A stretch of 55,304 nt of DNA from CAG-273 sp964618105 (GTDB lineage: Bacteria > Bacillota > Clostridia > TANB77 > CAG-508), in NCBI GenBank assembly GCA_964618105.1, contig CAZUAJ010000003.1:1-55304 (forward strand), written 5' to 3'. Numbering within the stretch: the first letter of the stretch is position 1; each line of letters starts with the position of its first letter. The translations under genes and the position numbers were made by a program. This document shows, in pieces, positions 26,058 through 34,651 of the stretch. The notes under the pieces are model-generated. The model was not told the DNA's origin, searched no databases, and saw nothing but the letters and a program-made list of their open reading frames with translations.

Positions 26058-26906
26058 ATGGCAGTAATTATAAATGGTAAAGAATTAGCAACAAAAATAA
26101 GAACAAATTTAAAAAATGATGTAGAAGAATTAAAGCAAAAAGGTATATTTCCAAAACTTGCAGTAATAATGGTAGGAAATGATAGTGCATCTGCAGTATA
26201 TGTGCGAAATAAAAGCAAAGCATGCAATGAAATAGGTATTGAATTCGAAGAATTTTTATTACCAGAAAATACAACTAGAGAAGAGCTTTTAAACTTAATT
26301 GAAAAACTAAACAACAGAAAAGATGTTAATGGAATATTACTTCAAAGTCCAATTCCAAAACATTTAGATATTAGAGAAGCATTTAATGCAATAAATTATC
26401 AAAAAGATGTTGACGGTTTTCATCCAATAAATGTTGGAAAATTGGCTATTGGAGAAGATTGCTTCATATCATGCACACCAGCTGGTGTTATGAAAATGTT
26501 AGAAGAATATAATATAAAAATAGAAGGGAAACACGCAGTAGTAATAGGAAGAAGTAACATTGTAGGAAAACCGCTAGCACAATGTTTGCTAAACAAAAAT
26601 GCAACAGTAACAACTTGCCATTCTAAAACTACAAACTTAAAAGAAATTACAAAACAAGCAGACATTTTAGTTGCAGCAATAGGTAAACCAAAATTTGTAA
26701 CTGAAAACATGGTAAAAGAAAATGCGGTTGTTATAGATGTAGGTATTAACAGAAATGAAGAAGGAAAGCTTGTAGGGGATGTTGACTATGAAAATATAGA
26801 ACCTAAAGCTTCATATATTACTCCAGTTCCTGGTGGAGTTGGACCAATGACAATTGCAATGTTAATGGAAAATGTTGTGAAAGCAACAAAAATACAAAAT
26901 ATTTAG
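26058..26906 (+). CDS. folD: FolD bifunctional methylenetetrahydrofolate dehydrogenase/cyclohydrolase
   Basis: 282 residues, normal length. YVRNKSKAC carries the catalytic Lys and QSPIPKH follows near 99. The NADP-binding motif is VVIGRSNIVGKPLAQCLL and the C-terminal signature is PVPGGVGPMTIAMLMEN. It converts 5,10-methylene-THF to 10-formyl-THF for purine synthesis and initiator tRNA formylation. Operon with cdd, AGGAG upstream. Confidence 0.96.
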   Translation: MAVIINGKELATKIRTNLKNDVEELKQKGIFPKLAVIMVGNDSASAVYVRNKSKACNEIGIEFEEFLLPENTTREELLNLIEKLNNRKDVNGILLQSPIPKHLDIREAFNAINYQKDVDGFHPINVGKLAIGEDCFISCTPAGVMKMLEEYNIKIEGKHAVVIGRSNIVGKPLAQCLLNKNATVTTCHSKTTNLKEITKQADILVAAIGKPKFVTENMVKENAVVIDVGINRNEEGKLVGDVDYENIEPKASYITPVPGGVGPMTIAMLMENVVKATKIQNI

Positions 26907-26993
26907 AAAATATATAAATTGGGGGCTTAATTTTGAGCAAAATTAGTTTACACAAAACTAATGAAGCATAAAAAGAAAGGAATGTAAAACATA

Positions 26994-27638
26994 ATGAAAA
27001 TTATTTATCAAGCTCAAAAAGAATACCCACAAAAATTAAATAACATGTACTCATCACCTGCTAAATTGTATTTAGAAGGTGATGAGAAAAACTTAAATAA
27101 GCCATCAATAGCTATAATTGGTTGCAGAGATGCAAGTGATTATGGCAAAAAAGTGGCTTTTAATTTTGCCTATGAACTTGCAAAAAAAGGATTTGTAATT
27201 GTAAGTGGGTTAGCAAGGGGAATTGATACTTATGCACATTTAGGAGCAATTAAAGCAAATGAAAAAACAATTGCGGTATTGGGAAGTGGGTTGAAACACA
27301 TATATCCAGCAGAAAATAAACGAATTTGTAAAGAAATTATTGAAAAAGGTGGTACAATAGTTACTGAGTATGAGCCAAGTACAAAACCACTTCCAATGAA
27401 TTTTCCAGCCAGAAACAGAATAATAAGTGGATTATCAAATGGGGTTCTAGTAGTAGAAGCAAAACAAAAAAGTGGTACACTAATTACAGTAGATTATGCT
27501 TTAGAACAGGGAAAAGATGTATTTGTAATTCCAGGTAATATAACAAGTGTAAATTCTTGTGGTACAAATGAGCTAATAAAGCAAGGAGCAAAGTTAGTTA
27601 CAAATATTAATGAAATAATTGAAGAAATTGAAAAATAG
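26994..27638 (+). CDS. dprA: DNA processing protein DprA, short form
   Basis: 214 residues comprising essentially only the Rossmann-like domain: AIIGCRDASDYGKK, SGLARGIDTYAHLGA, VLGSGLKHIYPAENK, NFPARNRIISGLS, KSGTLITVDYALEQGKDVFVIPG and GTNELIKQGA. The N-terminal SAM-like domain and the C-terminal winged helix of full DprA (~360 residues) are absent. DprA binds single-stranded DNA and loads RecA during transformation and recombination. GAAAGG precedes the ATG. The short form may be functional or a reduced variant. Confidence 0.9.
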   Translation: MKIIYQAQKEYPQKLNNMYSSPAKLYLEGDEKNLNKPSIAIIGCRDASDYGKKVAFNFAYELAKKGFVIVSGLARGIDTYAHLGAIKANEKTIAVLGSGLKHIYPAENKRICKEIIEKGGTIVTEYEPSTKPLPMNFPARNRIISGLSNGVLVVEAKQKSGTLITVDYALEQGKDVFVIPGNITSVNSCGTNELIKQGAKLVTNINEIIEEIEK

Positions 27639-27664
27639 AAATTTAACAACTTTTGTTCTTACCA

Positions 27665-27693
27665 TTGGCAATTTGAAAATATTGTGGTAAAAT
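27665..27693 (+). promoter_or_regulatory. Promoter of the rsmE operon
   Basis: TTGGCA (27665-27670), 17 bases, TAAAAT (27688-27693), 25 bases before rsmE. Confidence 0.5.
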
Positions 27694-27718
27694 AGACTAG
27701 TAGTTAAAAGGAGAAAAA

Positions 27719-28462
27719 ATGCCAAAATTTTTTGTAAAAACTAATCAAATTGAAAAAAATAAAATTAAAATAATTGGAGAAGATGTAAAACATATAAATC
27801 AGGTTTTAAGAGCTAAAATTGGTGAAAAGCTTACAATATGCGATGTAGACACAACTTTAAATTATATTACTACAATATCACAAATTACTTCTGAATATGT
27901 AATATGTGAAATACAAGATTGTATAAAAAGCTTTGTAGAAAGTAATATTGATATTACGGTTTTTCAGGGTATTCCTAAAGCTGACAAAATGGAATACATT
28001 ATACAAAAAAGTACTGAACTTGGTGCAAAAAAAATAGTACCAGTTGAAATGACAAGATGTGTAGTAAAATTAGATAATAAAAAAGAAGAAAAGAAAATAG
28101 AACGTTGGCAAAAAATTGCAGAATCTGCAGCAAAACAAAGTGGCAGAGATTTAATTCCAAAGGTTGAAATACCAACTAATATAAATAAACTATGTGACAA
28201 AATTAATGAATTTGATGCAGTTATTTTAGCTTATGAAGAAGAAAAAGAAAATACATTAAAAAATGAATTACAAAAAATAAGTAAAAATAAGAAAAATAAA
28301 ATAGGGATTATAATTGGTCCAGAAGGTGGAATAGATAAGCAGGAAATAGAAATGCTTGTCAAAGCAGGTGCTAAAGTAGTAACATTAGGAAAAAGAATAT
28401 TAAGAACTGAAACAGCATCAATTAGTGTTATAAGCAATATTATGTATGAACTTGAATTATAA
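27719..28462 (+). CDS. rsmE: 16S rRNA m3U1498 methyltransferase RsmE
   Basis: 247 residues with an N-terminal PUA-like RNA-binding domain (HINQVLRAKIGE) and a C-terminal SPOUT knot: KMEYIIQKSTELGAKKIVPVE, IIGPEGGIDKQEIE and LGKRILRTETASISVI, which forms the SAM-binding trefoil. It methylates U1498 in the decoding centre of the small ribosomal subunit. AAAGGAG upstream. The next gene starts 16 bases on, so the two are probably co-transcribed. Confidence 0.94.
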   Translation: MPKFFVKTNQIEKNKIKIIGEDVKHINQVLRAKIGEKLTICDVDTTLNYITTISQITSEYVICEIQDCIKSFVESNIDITVFQGIPKADKMEYIIQKSTELGAKKIVPVEMTRCVVKLDNKKEEKKIERWQKIAESAAKQSGRDLIPKVEIPTNINKLCDKINEFDAVILAYEEEKENTLKNELQKISKNKKNKIGIIIGPEGGIDKQEIEMLVKAGAKVVTLGKRILRTETASISVISNIMYELEL

Positions 28463-28478
28463 TAAAGGAGAAATTAAA

Positions 28479-29249
28479 ATGTCAACAAAAAAAGAAACAA
28501 AAATAACTAAATCTGAAAATAAAACAGTAAAAAGTGAAAAAACATCTGGCAAAAAAATAAAAACTAATAAAGATGAAATTAAATCTATAGATAATAAAGC
28601 AAGAAAAACTACTAAAAAAAGCCAAACAAAAATTACAGACAAAACTGAAAGTAAAGTTAATAAAAAAGAAAATAAATTGCAACAAGTTGATATAAAAGAA
28701 ACTGAAAAAACAAAAAACAAAAAGCAAAAAACGAATGAAACTAAAAAAGAAAATGAATTGCAACAAGTTGATATAAAAGAAATTAAAAAAACAATAAAAC
28801 AAGAACTAAAAGATAAAAAAACTATAACAGATGAAGTACAAAAGAAATTGAATGGAGAAGTATTTAAAAATATAATTATAGCTATTGTTGTTGTTGTATT
28901 TTTAAATTTTATAATATTAGGTTTTATAAATATTGAAAGCCAAATTTTTATAGTGGATTTAAAAGTTTTTGCAATATCTATACTAGCAATAGCAATAGGA
29001 ATTTTTGAACATGCATATAAAAAAGACAGTGGAAAAATAGCAATATATGGAATTGAAACATTAGTACTAGCATTTTGTATGTTAGCATTTATATATATAG
29101 ACATTATGTATAATAGCAAATTTGTAATTATTACAATACTACTTACTTATGTGATTGCAATATACTATACAGCAAAATCAATAATAATTTATCAAAAAAT
29201 GAAGAAACAATATTTTATTGATTCTATGAAAAAAATAATTAAGAAGTAA
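28479..29249 (+). CDS. Lys-rich protein with four C-terminal membrane segments (unknown)
   Basis: 256 residues from the ATG at 28479 (AAAGGAG seven bases before; the in-frame ATG at 28446 lies inside rsmE). Residues 1-~125 are extremely Lys/Thr/Glu-rich and probably disordered or helical. They contain a near-exact internal repeat, KKENKLQQVDIKE and KKENELQQVDIKE. Residues ~135-245 hold four hydrophobic segments with a short basic cytoplasmic end. I recognise no family. The polybasic cytoplasmic tail could bind nucleic acid or ribosomes near the membrane, but that is speculation. Confidence 0.7.
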   Translation: MSTKKETKITKSENKTVKSEKTSGKKIKTNKDEIKSIDNKARKTTKKSQTKITDKTESKVNKKENKLQQVDIKETEKTKNKKQKTNETKKENELQQVDIKEIKKTIKQELKDKKTITDEVQKKLNGEVFKNIIIAIVVVVFLNFIILGFINIESQIFIVDLKVFAISILAIAIGIFEHAYKKDSGKIAIYGIETLVLAFCMLAFIYIDIMYNSKFVIITILLTYVIAIYYTAKSIIIYQKMKKQYFIDSMKKIIKK

Positions 29250-29275
29250 TATTCTATTGTGAAAGGAACAAAAAT

Positions 29276-30151
29276 ATGAAAAGCATGACAGGGTTTGGAA
29301 GGGCAAAACTAGAAAGAGAAGAAAGAGAATACTCAGTAGAAATTCGTTCTGTAAATCATAAATATTCAGACATTACAGTAAAAACATCTCGCAACTTATT
29401 ATACTTAGAAGACAAAGTAAGAAAATGTGTATTAAACAGAGTATCAAGAGGCAAAATAGAAGTATTTATAACTTATGCAAATTATGGACTTAATGGAAAA
29501 AATGTTGTACTAAATAAAGAACTTGCAAAACAATATATTAAAGAATTAACTGAGCTTGCAAAAGAAACAGGAGTACCAAGTGGATTAAGAGTGATAGAAA
29601 TTTCTAAAATGCCAGATGTATTAAATATCCAAGTGGATGAAGAAAGCTTAGAAATGGTTTGGAATGAACTTTCTGAATGTTTAGAAAATGCAATTGATAA
29701 TTTTATAGACATGAGAAGTATTGAAGGTAATAAAATAAAACAAGATTTAGAAACACGAATACAAAAAATAGAACAAATTATTAATAAAATTTCAGAACTT
29801 TCTGCTGGACTTGTTGAAGAATATGTTGTAAAATTAGAAGAAAGAATAAAAGAACTTTTAAAAACTAATGTGGTAGACAAAGATAGATTAGCACAAGAAA
29901 TTGTTATATATTCTGATAAATGTTCAACTGAAGAAGAAATTACAAGACTAAAGAGTCATATATTACAATTTAAAAGTTTATTAGAACAAGACGAACCAAT
30001 AGGAAAAAAACTTGATTTTTTAATGCAAGAGATGAATAGAGAAACGAACACCATTGGCTCAAAGTCAGGAAAACTAGAAATTACTAATTTAGTAATTGAA
30101 ATGAAAACTATATTAGAAGACATAAGGGAACAAATTCAAAATATTGAATAA
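29276..30151 (+). CDS. yicC: YicC family protein (endoribonuclease-type)
   Basis: 291 residues, standard length. The family start KSMTGFGRAKLEREE and SVEIRSVNHKYSDITVK are clear, as is the C-terminal DUF1732-type region EEITRLKSHILQF with GKKLDFLMQEMNRETNTIGSK. YicC proteins have been linked to RNA cleavage and stationary-phase survival. It leads the yicC-remA-rpoZ-gmk group typical of Firmicutes; GAAAGGA upstream. Confidence 0.94.
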   Translation: MKSMTGFGRAKLEREEREYSVEIRSVNHKYSDITVKTSRNLLYLEDKVRKCVLNRVSRGKIEVFITYANYGLNGKNVVLNKELAKQYIKELTELAKETGVPSGLRVIEISKMPDVLNIQVDEESLEMVWNELSECLENAIDNFIDMRSIEGNKIKQDLETRIQKIEQIINKISELSAGLVEEYVVKLEERIKELLKTNVVDKDRLAQEIVIYSDKCSTEEEITRLKSHILQFKSLLEQDEPIGKKLDFLMQEMNRETNTIGSKSGKLEITNLVIEMKTILEDIREQIQNIE

Positions 30152-30165
30152 TAAGGAGGACTTTT

Positions 30166-30423
30166 ATGCAATTAATAAATATAGGCTTTGGAAATATTGT
30201 ATCATCAGATAGAATAATAGCAATTGTTAGTCCAGAATCTGCACCAATTAAGAGATTGGTGCAAGAATCAAAAGATCAAGGCAGAGCTATTGATGCTACG
30301 TGTGGCAGAAGAACACGAGCTGTAATAATAATGGATTCAAATCATGTTGTATTATCAGCAGTTCAACCAGAAACAGTAGCGGGAAGGTTTGAAGAAGATT
30401 CAAACAAAATAGAAAATGTATAG
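30166..30423 (+). CDS. remA: RemA family regulator (DUF370)
   Basis: 85 residues matching RemA: INIGFGNIVSSDRIIAIVSP, then CGRRTRAVIIMDSNHVVLSA and QPETVAGRF. In Bacillus RemA is a ring-forming DNA-binding activator of matrix and osmolyte genes. AGGAGG precedes the ATG and the gap to yicC is 14 bases, so it is in the same operon. The regulon here is unknown. Confidence 0.94.
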   Translation: MQLINIGFGNIVSSDRIIAIVSPESAPIKRLVQESKDQGRAIDATCGRRTRAVIIMDSNHVVLSAVQPETVAGRFEEDSNKIENV

Positions 30424-30438
30424 AAAGAAGGGGAAAAT

Positions 30439-30627
30439 ATGTTAGTAAAACCAACTGTTTTAGAATTATTAGAAAAAGTAGATAATCGTTTTAGATTAGT
30501 TACAATCACAGCTAAAAGAGCTAGACAAATTTCAGAAGGAAGCATACCTTTAACAAAAAAAGAAGAACCATCAGCTGTATCTATTGCTGCTGACGAAATA
30601 GCAGAAGGTAAGGTGAAGGCATGTTAG
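30439..30627 (+). CDS. rpoZ: RNA polymerase omega subunit
   Basis: 62 residues, a short omega. It shows the conserved NRFRLVTITAKRARQI, the helix that clamps the beta' subunit. It overlaps the next gene by seven bases, so the two are translationally coupled. The order differs from the common remA-gmk-rpoZ layout, with rpoZ ahead of gmk here. Confidence 0.93.
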   Translation: MLVKPTVLELLEKVDNRFRLVTITAKRARQISEGSIPLTKKEEPSAVSIAADEIAEGKVKAC

Positions 30628-31235
30628 TATTATTATCAGGTGTATCAGGTGCAGGAAAAGACACCATAAAAAAAGAATTAATATCAAGAATGAGCAATGT
30701 TGAATCTCTTCCTTCATATACTGATAGAAAACCTAGAGAAAACGACATACCAGGAGTAACATATAATTTTGTTACAACACAAGAATTTGAAACAATGATT
30801 GAAAAAGGAGAGTTATATGAATATTCTGCTCACCACAATCATTACTATGGAACATCAAAAAAACTGTTAAATGAAAAAATACAAAATGGAAAAATTATAG
30901 TAAAAGACATTGAAGTAAATGGTGTTGAAAATTTAATTAAATTATTAAAAAATGATACTAAAATTGTAACAATTTTTTTAAAGGTTCCAAAAGAAGAACT
31001 TAAAAGAAGGCTAGAAAATAGAATAGATAAACTAAGTAAAGAAGATATTGAATTAAGACTAAACAGATTTCAATATGAAGAATCAAAAATTGGGATGTAT
31101 GATTATGTTATAAAAAATAACAATTTAGAAAAAACTGTTAATATTATAATGGAAATCATAAAAAATGAACTTAATGTCAGTTTTAGGGACGTTCCTTTAA
31201 CTGACAAAAATGTCAGTTTTGGGGACGTTAAATAA
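30621..31235 (+). CDS. gmk: Guanylate kinase, C-terminus encoded by a repeat
   Basis: 204 residues. The P-loop reads GVSGAGKDT instead of the usual GPSGxGKST, an unusual change at the phosphate-binding end. SYTDRKPRENDIPGVTYNFV is the GMP-binding region and ENRIDKLSKEDIELRL the lid. It phosphorylates GMP to GDP. Residues ~185-204 are encoded by the palindromic repeat that starts at 31170, so the native C-terminus was extended or replaced. The core fold ends near residue 183, so activity is plausible. Confidence 0.88.
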   Translation: MLVLLSGVSGAGKDTIKKELISRMSNVESLPSYTDRKPRENDIPGVTYNFVTTQEFETMIEKGELYEYSAHHNHYYGTSKKLLNEKIQNGKIIVKDIEVNGVENLIKLLKNDTKIVTIFLKVPKEELKRRLENRIDKLSKEDIELRLNRFQYEESKIGMYDYVIKNNNLEKTVNIIMEIIKNELNVSFRDVPLTDKNVSFGDVK

Positions 31236-31431
31236 AATGTCAATATTGACCAAAAAAAATTCAAGAAAAAAAATTTGACAAATTTTGCATAACAAATTTT
31301 TCTAAANNNNNNNNNNACTTTTTATTTTTATATTGGAAATAATAAAAAATTAAATTATTTTATTTTTTTGGGTCGTTCATAAAAGTTAAAAATTTGTCAG
31401 TTAAAGGTACGTCCCTAAAACTGACATTAAG
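31170..31431. repeat. Palindromic REP/MITE-like element, copy 2, containing the assembly gap
   Basis: The left arm 31170-31206 (CTTAATGTCAGTTTTAGGGACGT...) and right arm 31395-31431 are inverted copies. A partial third arm lies at 31207-31230. Compared with copy 1, the central part is replaced by ~160 bases of A/T-rich DNA holding the gap, with no visible gene. The right arm ends inside the valS ribosome site (AAGGAGG at 31429-31435), whose first bases can pair with the left arm. Confidence 0.75.
31307..31316. other. Assembly gap (10 N)
   Basis: Ten N lie between the arms of the repeat. The true length and content here are unknown; the repeat itself probably broke the assembly. Confidence 0.95.
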
Positions 31432-31442
31432 GAGGAAAAGAA

Positions 31443-34082
31443 ATGCATGAATTAGAAGGGAAATTTGAACCAAAAACATTTGAAGAACAAATTTATAAAA
31501 ATTGGAATGAAAAAGGCTATTTTAAGCCATCAGAAGATAAAACAAAAGAGCCATATACAATAGTAATGCCACCACCAAATATTACTGGTAAATTACACAT
31601 GGGACATGCTCTAGACGAAACTTTGCAAGATATTTTAATTAGATATAAAAGAATGCAAGGTTTTAATACATTATGGATTCCAGGTACAGACCATGCTGCC
31701 ATTGCAACAGAAGCTAAAATAGTTGAAAAATTGAAAAAAGAAGGAATAACTAAAGAAGATTTAGGAAGAAATGGATTTTTAGAAAAAGCATGGGAATGGA
31801 AAGAAGAATATGGTGGAACTATATTAAATCAACTTAAAAAATTAGGATGTTCATCTGATTGGGATAGAGAACGTTTTACTATGGATGAAATTTCATCAAA
31901 TGCAATAAGAGATGTGTTTGTTGATTTATACAATAAAGGGTTAATTTATAAAGGAAAAAGAATGATAAACTGGTGCCCATATTGTAATACATCAATTTCA
32001 GATGCGGAAGTTGAATATGAAGAAGAACCAACACATTTATGGCATGTTAAATACCCTGTAAAAGGTGAAAAGAATAAATATGTTATAGTTGCAACAACAA
32101 GACCAGAAACAATGCTTGGAGATACAGGTGTTGCGGTTCACCCAGAAGATGAACGTTACAAAGACTTAGTTGGTAAAACTGTAATATTACCAATAATGAA
32201 TAAAGAAATTCCAATTATAGCAGATAATTTTGTAGAAACAGAATTTGGAACAGGGGCAGTAAAGCTTACTCCAGCACATGATCCAAACGACTATCAAGCA
32301 GCATTAAAACACAACTTAGAAATTATAACAGTATTTGATGATGAATTTAAAATGAATGACTTAGTACCAGAATACAAAGGTATGGACATGTATGAGGCAA
32401 GAAAAAAAATAGTTGAAAGACTAGAAAAAGAAGGTTATCTTGTAAAAATAGAAGACTATACACATAATGTAGGTAAATGTTATCGTTGCCACCATACAAT
32501 AGAACCACATATTTCAGAGCAATGGTTTGTAAAAATGGAGCCATTAGCAAAGCCAGCAATTGAAGTAGTAAGAAGCGGTAAAATTGAATTTATACCAGGC
32601 AGATTTGACAAAACATACTTCAACTGGATGGAAAACATTCAAGATTGGTGTATATCAAGACAATTATGGTGGGGACACAGAATACCAGCATATTATTGTC
32701 AAGAATGTGGAGAAATAATAGTAGCAAAACAAGAACCACATAAATGCGAAAAATGTGGAAGCACAAACTTAAAACAAGATGAATATACATTAGATACATG
32801 GTTTAGCTCAGCACTATGGCCATTTTCAACATTAGGTTGGCCAGAACAAACAGAAGACTACAAATATTTTTACCCAACAAATACATTAGTTACAGGTTAT
32901 GATATTATATTCTTCTGGGTTGCAAGAATGATATTCTCAGCAATAGAGCATACAGGTGAGGTGCCATTTAATAAAGTATTTATTCATGGTATAGTACGTG
33001 ATAGCCAAGGAAGAAAAATGTCAAAAAGCTTAGGAAATGGAATTGATCCACTTGAAATAATAGAAAAATATGGCACAGATGCATTAAGATTTTCATTAGT
33101 TTTAGGTATTTCACCAGGAAATGACATTAGATACATGCCAGAAAAATTGGAAGCAGCATCAAACTTTGCAAACAAATTATGGAATGCTTCAAAATTTGTT
33201 TTAAGCAATATGCCAGAAAAAGGTGAAAGCTTAGTTGCAGAAGAATTACCACAAAACTTATGTTATGAAGATAAATGGATATTATCTAAATTAAATAAAT
33301 TAGTAAAAGATGTAACAAACAATTTAGATAACTTTGAACTTGGAATAGCAACACAAAAAATATATGACTTTATTTGGAACGAATTTTGCGACTGGTATAT
33401 AGAAATGGTAAAATCTCGTTTATATGATGAAAACTGTACAACAAAAATTGCAGCACAATATACACTAAATAAAGTATTAAAACAATCATTAAAACTATTA
33501 CACCCAGTAATGCCATTTGTAACAGAAAAAATATATATGCAATTATTCCATAATGATGAAAGCATAATGATTTCAAAATGGCCAGAATATACTGAAAGTC
33601 TAGCATTTGAGAATGAAGAACAAAAAATAGAAAAATTAAAAACAATAATAGTTGGAATTAGAAACTTACGTACAAACTTAAATGTACACCCAAGCAAAAA
33701 ATCTAAGCTAATATTTGTAACAACAGAAGCAAACAAAATGCTTGAAGAATCAAATAGTATGATACAAAAATTAGGTTTTGCAAATGAAATAAATATTCAA
33801 CAAAACAAAGAGAACATACCACAAAATGCAATGTCTGTATTAGCAGATGGAATAGAGGTATATATTCCATTTGAAGAATTAGTAGACTTAGAAGCGGAAA
33901 AACAAAGACTTGAAGGCGAAAAACAAAAATTACTTTCAGAAGTTGCAAGAGGAGAAAAAATGCTTTCAAATCCAGGTTTTGTAAACAAAGCACCAGAAAC
34001 AAAAATAAATGAAGAAAAAGCAAAACTTGAAAAATACAAAGAAATGCTAGAAAAAGTTGAAGAAAGACTAAAAAGTTTATAG
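31443..34082 (+). CDS. valS: Valyl-tRNA synthetase
   Basis: 879 residues, normal length. Class I motifs are PNITGKLHMGHAL (HIGH variant HMGH) near 48 and GRKMSKSLGN near 520. The editing (CP1) domain has TTRPETMLGDTGVAVHPED. Cysteine pairs CYRCH and CQEC...CEKC form zinc sites. The C-terminus is the ValRS coiled-coil arm (from about 810, Lys/Glu heptads) that clamps tRNA-Val. AAGGAGG upstream. No T-box leader is visible, although the gap may hide part of the leader. Confidence 0.96.
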   Translation: MHELEGKFEPKTFEEQIYKNWNEKGYFKPSEDKTKEPYTIVMPPPNITGKLHMGHALDETLQDILIRYKRMQGFNTLWIPGTDHAAIATEAKIVEKLKKEGITKEDLGRNGFLEKAWEWKEEYGGTILNQLKKLGCSSDWDRERFTMDEISSNAIRDVFVDLYNKGLIYKGKRMINWCPYCNTSISDAEVEYEEEPTHLWHVKYPVKGEKNKYVIVATTRPETMLGDTGVAVHPEDERYKDLVGKTVILPIMNKEIPIIADNFVETEFGTGAVKLTPAHDPNDYQAALKHNLEIITVFDDEFKMNDLVPEYKGMDMYEARKKIVERLEKEGYLVKIEDYTHNVGKCYRCHHTIEPHISEQWFVKMEPLAKPAIEVVRSGKIEFIPGRFDKTYFNWMENIQDWCISRQLWWGHRIPAYYCQECGEIIVAKQEPHKCEKCGSTNLKQDEYTLDTWFSSALWPFSTLGWPEQTEDYKYFYPTNTLVTGYDIIFFWVARMIFSAIEHTGEVPFNKVFIHGIVRDSQGRKMSKSLGNGIDPLEIIEKYGTDALRFSLVLGISPGNDIRYMPEKLEAASNFANKLWNASKFVLSNMPEKGESLVAEELPQNLCYEDKWILSKLNKLVKDVTNNLDNFELGIATQKIYDFIWNEFCDWYIEMVKSRLYDENCTTKIAAQYTLNKVLKQSLKLLHPVMPFVTEKIYMQLFHNDESIMISKWPEYTESLAFENEEQKIEKLKTIIVGIRNLRTNLNVHPSKKSKLIFVTTEANKMLEESNSMIQKLGFANEINIQQNKENIPQNAMSVLADGIEVYIPFEELVDLEAEKQRLEGEKQKLLSEVARGEKMLSNPGFVNKAPETKINEEKAKLEKYKEMLEKVEERLKSL

Positions 34083-34087
34083 AAACC

Positions 34088-34130
34088 AAAATAGGTAAAT
34101 GAAAAATTCATTTACCTATTTTTTCTATTT
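34088..34130 (+). terminator. Intrinsic terminator after valS
   Basis: A perfect 16-bp stem AAAATAGGTAAATGAA (34088-34103) / TTCATTTACCTATTTT (34107-34122) with a three-base loop and a trailing T run. Confidence 0.88.
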
Positions 34131-34205
34131 ATCATTTATTTGTTTCCTTATATTTTTAAATAATTCTTCGTGAGAAATATATTGTGTATTATCCTATAAA
34201 AAATG

Positions 34206-34280
34206 TGTCGAAAACTTCCTAAAATTCGACAAAACTTCCTAGTTTTTACTCTAGCAATAAACTGGAAAAAAATGTATAAT
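34206..34280 (+). promoter_or_regulatory. spoIIA operon control region with paired Spo0A boxes
   Basis: TGTCGAA at 34206-34212 and its reverse complement TTCGACA at 34225-34231 match the Spo0A box. A perfect TATAAT lies at 34275-34280, 32 bases before spoIIAA. The -35 region (around 34252) is a poor match, as expected for an activator-dependent promoter. Spo0A-P activation of spoIIA is well established in Bacillus and Clostridium. A sigma-H promoter is also possible, but I cannot define one. Confidence 0.55.
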
Positions 34281-34312
34281 AGGACAAGCGAAACAATAAG
34301 GGAGGGGTAGAT

Positions 34313-34636
34313 ATGATAAGTGAATTTGATGAAAAAGACAGTTGCTTATATATTCAAATTACAGAAGAAATAGATCATCATACCACAGAAAAAATAAGGA
34401 GGAAAATGGATAATGAAATTACGAGATTTATGCCTAGAAAAGTTGTATTTGATTTTAGTAAAGTTTCTTTTATGGACAGTGCAGGAATAGGTTTATTAAT
34501 AGGAAGGTACAAGCTAGCAAAAATGCTAGGTGGAATTACAGAAATAAAAAATACAAGTAAATCAATTGAAAAAGTACTAGAAATGAGTGGAATTACTAAA
34601 ATAATTCCATTAACTAAAAATAGTAAAGTAAGTTAA
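34313..34636 (+). CDS. spoIIAA: Anti-sigma F factor antagonist SpoIIAA
   Basis: 107 residues, a STAS domain. The phosphorylation site lies in FMDSAGIGLLIGRYKLA, with the Ser near residue 58 that SpoIIAB phosphorylates and SpoIIE dephosphorylates. Unphosphorylated SpoIIAA releases sigma F in the forespore. GGGAGGGG precedes the ATG. First gene of the spoIIAA-spoIIAB-sigF operon. Confidence 0.95.
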   Translation: MISEFDEKDSCLYIQITEEIDHHTTEKIRRKMDNEITRFMPRKVVFDFSKVSFMDSAGIGLLIGRYKLAKMLGGITEIKNTSKSIEKVLEMSGITKIIPLTKNSKVS

Positions 34637-34651
34637 GAGGGGGAAAATAAA

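Noticed and set aside
28457..29119. Long minus-strand open frame (220 codons) opposite the Lys-rich protein
   Set aside because: It mirrors the Lys-rich plus-strand sequence (AAA/GAA read as TTT/TTC), giving Phe/Ser-rich nonsense with no ribosome site or family motif.
31236..31442. T-box leader before valS
   Set aside because: Neither a specifier-loop arrangement nor a T-box core sequence is visible; the region is repeat arms, A/T-rich DNA and an assembly gap.
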